From an uncultured Collinsella sp. (GTDB lineage: Bacteria; Actinomycetota; Coriobacteriia; Coriobacteriales; Coriobacteriaceae), in contig CABUVB010000023.1 of assembly GCA_902494815.1 (NCBI GenBank), positions 1 to 17,026 of the forward strand: a stretch of 17,026 nt of DNA, read 5' to 3'. The first letter of the stretch is position 1. Each line of letters opens with the position of its first letter. Under the pieces are notes generated by a model that worked only from the letters and a program-made list of their open reading frames with translations, searched no databases and was not told the origin of the DNA. Both the position numbers and the translations under genes were made by a program. Below are positions 14,541-17,026 of this stretch, piece after piece.

Positions 14541-14623
14541 TGATCCCTAGGGGACGAAGGAAAACGGATCACATAGATAGACCAGCGCCACGATGATCCG
14601 TTTCCTTCGTCCCCTAGGGATCA
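14541..14623. repeat. Long palindromic element between ftsX and rnr
   Basis: The arms 14541-14571 (31 bases) and 14594-14623 (30 bases) are reverse complements except for one extra A, around a 22-base centre. They begin TGATCCCTAGGGGACGAAGG and continue to an inner GGATCA. The element lies immediately after the ftsX terminator and 50 bp before rnr. Its left arm matches 22 of 24 positions at 2227-2250. Confidence 0.85.
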
Positions 14624-14656
14624 AAAAACGGGCCGCCCCATAAGAGACGACCCGTT
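14623..14656 (-). terminator. Intrinsic terminator of the ftsEX operon
   Basis: The arms 14627-14639 and 14644-14656 pair over 13 positions with several G-U pairs in RNA and a 4-base loop. On the minus strand the stem runs into TTTTTT and GATC. It lies 25 bp past the ftsX stop and shares its end with the palindrome at 14541-14623. Confidence 0.85.
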
Positions 14657-14680
14657 GGAAGGGATGAATTCCAGGCATGC

Positions 14681-15601
14681 CTACACGCGCAGGTAGCGGC
14701 GCATGGCGATGGCAGAACCAAAGAGACCGATAATCACGCCGACCAGAATCAGCGCAGCATAGGTCACCAGGTAGTACTGCATCGGCAGGGCAAACGACAT
14801 CCAGCCGATGCTCTCCTGCAGACGCGGAATCATCAGATTGCGCAGCAGCTCCAGAACGCCGATGGAAAGCAGCGAGCCCAAAATGGCCTGCAGCACGCCC
14901 TCGGTGATAAACGGGCCGCGAATGAAGCCGTTGCTGGCGCCGACCAGACGCATAATCGCAATCTCACGACGACGCGCCGTGATGGACAGGCGAATCGTGT
15001 TGTTGATGAAGATGAACGCGATAAAGGTCAGCAGGCCGACGAGCACCACGGCGGCAATACGGATGTAGTTGGTCACCTGGAACAGGCGGCTTACTTCCTC
15101 CTGGCCATACAGTACGCTCGCGTTGACGTCGCCGTCGTCCGCGATCTTTTGGAAGTCGGCATTCTTCTTGAGCTTCTTGGCCGTGCTCTCGACCTGAGAC
15201 GGATCGTCCATCTCAATCGCAAACGAGGCGGGCAGCGGGTTCTGGCCATCGAGCGCGCTCATGGTGGCGTCGGCGTTGCCCGACATCTTGCTCGTATACT
15301 CGGCCAGCGCGTCGTCCTTGTCCTTATAGGTCACGGACTTGACGTTATTCCACGTCTTAAGCTCGGCCTCAAAAGCCTGAACATCAGCCTGATCGGCGTC
15401 ATCGCTAATGAACGCGTTGATGACAACCTGATCCTCGACGGTGCCGATCACGGAGTTCAGCATCGCAGAGCCCATGATGAACAGGCCGATGATAAACAGC
15501 GAAAGGAAGATCGTGATGACGGCGCCGAGCGAGGTAGTCCAGTTACGGAAGAAGTGGCTGATTGCCTCTTTGAAGGAGTAGCCCACGTTAGTTGGTGCCA
15601 T
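14681..15601 (-). CDS. ftsX: Cell division permease-like protein FtsX
   Basis: FtsX is the membrane part of the FtsEX complex, which couples ATP hydrolysis in the cytoplasm to activation of peptidoglycan hydrolases outside. The 306-residue protein shows the standard four membrane segments (about 22-45, 180-200, 228-250 and 276-298) with a large extracellular loop (about 50-175) between the first two, which would contact the hydrolase. The family motif after TM2 is NNTIRLSITARRREIAIMRL followed by VGAS. The N-terminus GYSFKEAISHFFRNW is typical of Gram-positive FtsX. The ATG at 15601 overlaps the last 14 bp of ftsE, with GGGGAGG eleven bases upstream inside ftsE, so the two are translationally coupled. 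A strong terminator follows. Confidence 0.96.
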   Translation of the reverse strand: MAPTNVGYSFKEAISHFFRNWTTSLGAVITIFLSLFIIGLFIMGSAMLNSVIGTVEDQVVINAFISDDADQADVQAFEAELKTWNNVKSVTYKDKDDALAEYTSKMSGNADATMSALDGQNPLPASFAIEMDDPSQVESTAKKLKKNADFQKIADDGDVNASVLYGQEEVSRLFQVTNYIRIAAVVLVGLLTFIAFIFINNTIRLSITARRREIAIMRLVGASNGFIRGPFITEGVLQAILGSLLSIGVLELLRNLMIPRLQESIGWMSFALPMQYYLVTYAALILVGVIIGLFGSAIAMRRYLRV

Positions 15602-16808
15602 AGTTGCCGTAACCTCCCCTCTCCTGGTCGCGGATGACGTGGCCGCCCTCGAGGGCGATCACGCGACGGTGCATGCTATCGACCATCTCGCGGTCGTGCG
15701 TGGCGACGATCACGGTGGTGCCGGTGCGGTTAATACGCTCGAGCAGCTTCATGATGCCCAGCGAGATCGCCGGGTCGAGGTTACCCGTGGGCTCGTCGCA
15801 GATCAGCAGCGGCGGACGGTTGACCATAGCGCGGGCGACGGCAACGCGCTGCTGCTCGCCACCGGAAAGCTGGTCGGGCAGCGAGTCCATCTGATCGGCC
15901 AGGCCGACCAGACGCAGCACCTCGGGCACCTGGCTGCGAATGACGCCCTTGGGCTTGCCGATGCACTGCAGGGCAAACGCCACGTTTTCGTAGGCGGTCT
16001 TTTGCGGCAGAAGCTTAAAGTCCTGGAACACGGCGCCAATCTGGCGGCGCAGGAACGGAACCTTGCGGTTCTTGATCTTCATGAGGTCCTGACCGGCAAC
16101 CAGGATGCGGCCGCTCGTCGGCTTGACGTCGCGGTTGAGCGTCGACAGCAGCGTGGTCTTACCCGAACCGGAGTGACCGACCAGGAAGACGAACTCGCCC
16201 GGATAGATCTCGATGTTGATGTCGTCGAGTGCAGGCTTGTTGGGCTGTGCCGGATAGATCTTGGTGACATGCTCCATAAGGATAACGGGCTCGACACCGG
16301 CCTGCTTGGCCATCTTCTTGCGGCTGGCCTGCGGATCGATAGGCGCAAACACCGACGTAAAATCGGGGTTGTTGAGCGCGTTATCGAGGCTTGCAACCTC
16401 GGCGGCCTGATCGCTCTCGACCACCGGGGCAGCAGGCTGCGTGGGGTCGGGAATTGCGGCAAAGAGACCTGACTGCGCAGGCTGAGGAACCGGCGTCGCA
16501 GGGGCCAAGGGGTCGGGAATGCCGGCCATGGTAGGCTGCGGCGTGGCGGCACCAGCCTGAGGCTGCTCCACACGAGCGGTCACGACCTGAACGGGCTCAA
16601 AACCCGCCGTGCCGGAAAGCGCGACATCGCTGGTTGGATTGTAGGCAAAGGGATCGGATGCCGGCTGTGCCTGATCTGCCGGCTGAGCGGGGGCCTGAGC
16701 AACAGGCTGGCCCTCTGAATCCGGAGTGGCGAAACGACTGCCCTGGACGCCTGCCTGCGTCTTGGGGGCATCATCGCCCGCACCGGAGGTACGGAAGTGG
16801 TTACCCAC
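15588..16808 (-). CDS. ftsE: Cell division ATP-binding protein FtsE with a long N-terminal extension
   Basis: FtsE is the ABC-type ATPase of FtsEX. The conserved domain spans about residues 175-395, with Walker A GHSGSGKTT (211-219), Q-loop Gln262, signature LSGGE (314-318), Walker B LLICDEPTGNLD (334-345) and H-loop His371. FQDFKLLPQKTAYENVAFAL is FtsE-typical. Before it lies an extension of about 170 residues rich in Pro, Ala and Gln, with two similar segments, GIPDPLAPATPV (97-107 region) and AIPDPTQPAAPV (118-129). Normal FtsE is about 220-230 residues. The start is GTG at 16808 with AAGGAG five bases upstream; the in-frame ATG at Met166 has no comparable site, so the extension appears to be translated. 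It is followed by the overlapping ftsX. Confidence 0.95.
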   Translation of the reverse strand: MGNHFRTSGAGDDAPKTQAGVQGSRFATPDSEGQPVAQAPAQPADQAQPASDPFAYNPTSDVALSGTAGFEPVQVVTARVEQPQAGAATPQPTMAGIPDPLAPATPVPQPAQSGLFAAIPDPTQPAAPVVESDQAAEVASLDNALNNPDFTSVFAPIDPQASRKKMAKQAGVEPVILMEHVTKIYPAQPNKPALDDINIEIYPGEFVFLVGHSGSGKTTLLSTLNRDVKPTSGRILVAGQDLMKIKNRKVPFLRRQIGAVFQDFKLLPQKTAYENVAFALQCIGKPKGVIRSQVPEVLRLVGLADQMDSLPDQLSGGEQQRVAVARAMVNRPPLLICDEPTGNLDPAISLGIMKLLERINRTGTTVIVATHDREMVDSMHRRVIALEGGHVIRDQERGGYGNYGTN

Positions 16809-16853
16809 TGGTGCTCCTTATCGTCGTGCGTTTAAACTACATGAGCGCTTTGT

Positions 16854-16862
16854 ATTTTAGCA
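16854..16862 (-). promoter_or_regulatory. Candidate extended -10 promoter of ftsEX
   Basis: On the minus strand TGCTAAAAT forms an extended -10 (TG-N-TAAAAT), 46 bases before the GTG start. No good -35 is seen at 17 bases. Upstream, AGCAGC and GCTGC flank it as a small dyad (about 16859-16879). Confidence 0.4.
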
Positions 16863-16921
16863 GCATTAGCTTTGCTGCACATAAGAAGCATGGCGTGCTT
16901 AGGGATCCCGTCGGCCGGGCA

Positions 16922-17026
16922 CAGGGTTACTCTCCAAATCGTCCTCGGACATGTCGGAGCCCCCGCTGCGCGCTTCGCGCGGCGGGGGCTCCTCCGTCCT
17001 GCGGAAAGATTTGGAGAGTAACCCTG
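16922..17026. repeat. 105-bp compound inverted repeat at the window edge
   Basis: Outer arms CAGGGTTACTCTCCAAATC (16922-16940) and its exact reverse complement (17008-17026) are 19 bp. Inside lies a second hairpin, GGAGCCCCCGC (16956-16966) with GCGGGGGCTCC (16982-16992), continued by a GCG-rich stem with a tight loop. The right arm ends on the last base given, so it may extend further. There is no T tract next to the inner hairpin. It may be a dispersed repeat or the end of an upstream gene's transcript. Confidence 0.8.

Overview
The window looks like a chromosomal segment of a moderately high-GC actinobacterium of the class Coriobacteriia, most likely Collinsella or a close relative. This is inferred from the codon and GC character, the protein sequences, the use of GTG and TTG starts with strong GGAGG-type ribosome binding sites, and the many palindromic intergenic repeats. 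Nearly all genes lie on the minus strand; only the Nramp transporter and one small hypothetical gene are on the plus strand.

Layout, left to right. (1) 1-395: N-terminal end of the glutamate synthase large subunit (gltB), cut by the window edge. (2) 758-2014: an Nramp-type Mn/Fe transporter, bracketed by three copies of a 55-bp inverted-repeat element. (3) 2323-3058: a flavin reductase followed by a mini-rubredoxin, which look like the two halves of a high-molecular-weight rubredoxin. A hairpin-rich stretch precedes them. (4) 3264-4641: smpB and an overlapping TPR protein gene. (5) 4736-4903: tRNA-Gln(CUG) and tRNA-Glu(CUC) with promoter and terminator. (6) 5180-6146: a small hypothetical gene and a convergent ArsC/Spx-family thioredoxin-fold gene, separated by three 46-bp palindromes repeating at exactly 62 bp. 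(7) 6239-10682: a complete N-acetylmuramic acid (MurNAc) recovery operon, transcribed as RpiR-type regulator, murQ etherase, PTS EIIBC (murP-like), mupG-like 6-phospho-N-acetylmuramidase. (8) 10887-12178: a VanZ-family membrane protein and a small serine recombinase with an inverted repeat just upstream. (9) 12355-16808: RNase R (rnr), then ftsX and ftsE, which overlap by 14 bp. FtsE carries an unusual disordered N-terminal extension of about 170 residues.

How the genes work together. FtsE and FtsX form the ATPase/permease that activates cell-wall hydrolases at division. The mur operon would import MurNAc-type sugars by phosphorylation (EIIBC), split the phosphorylated disaccharide (MupG) and remove lactate to give GlcNAc-6-P (MurQ), all under the RpiR regulator. 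RNase R and SmpB are partners in trans-translation quality control; they are often adjacent but here lie about 8.6 kb apart, with accessory material (recombinase, VanZ, mur operon, tRNAs) between them. The flavin reductase and rubredoxin probably pass electrons for O2/NO/peroxide defence in an anaerobe.

The most unusual content is non-coding: at least five different palindromic or inverted-repeat families occur in 17 kb, some with exact length or spacing rules. No complete new defence or mobile system was recognised.
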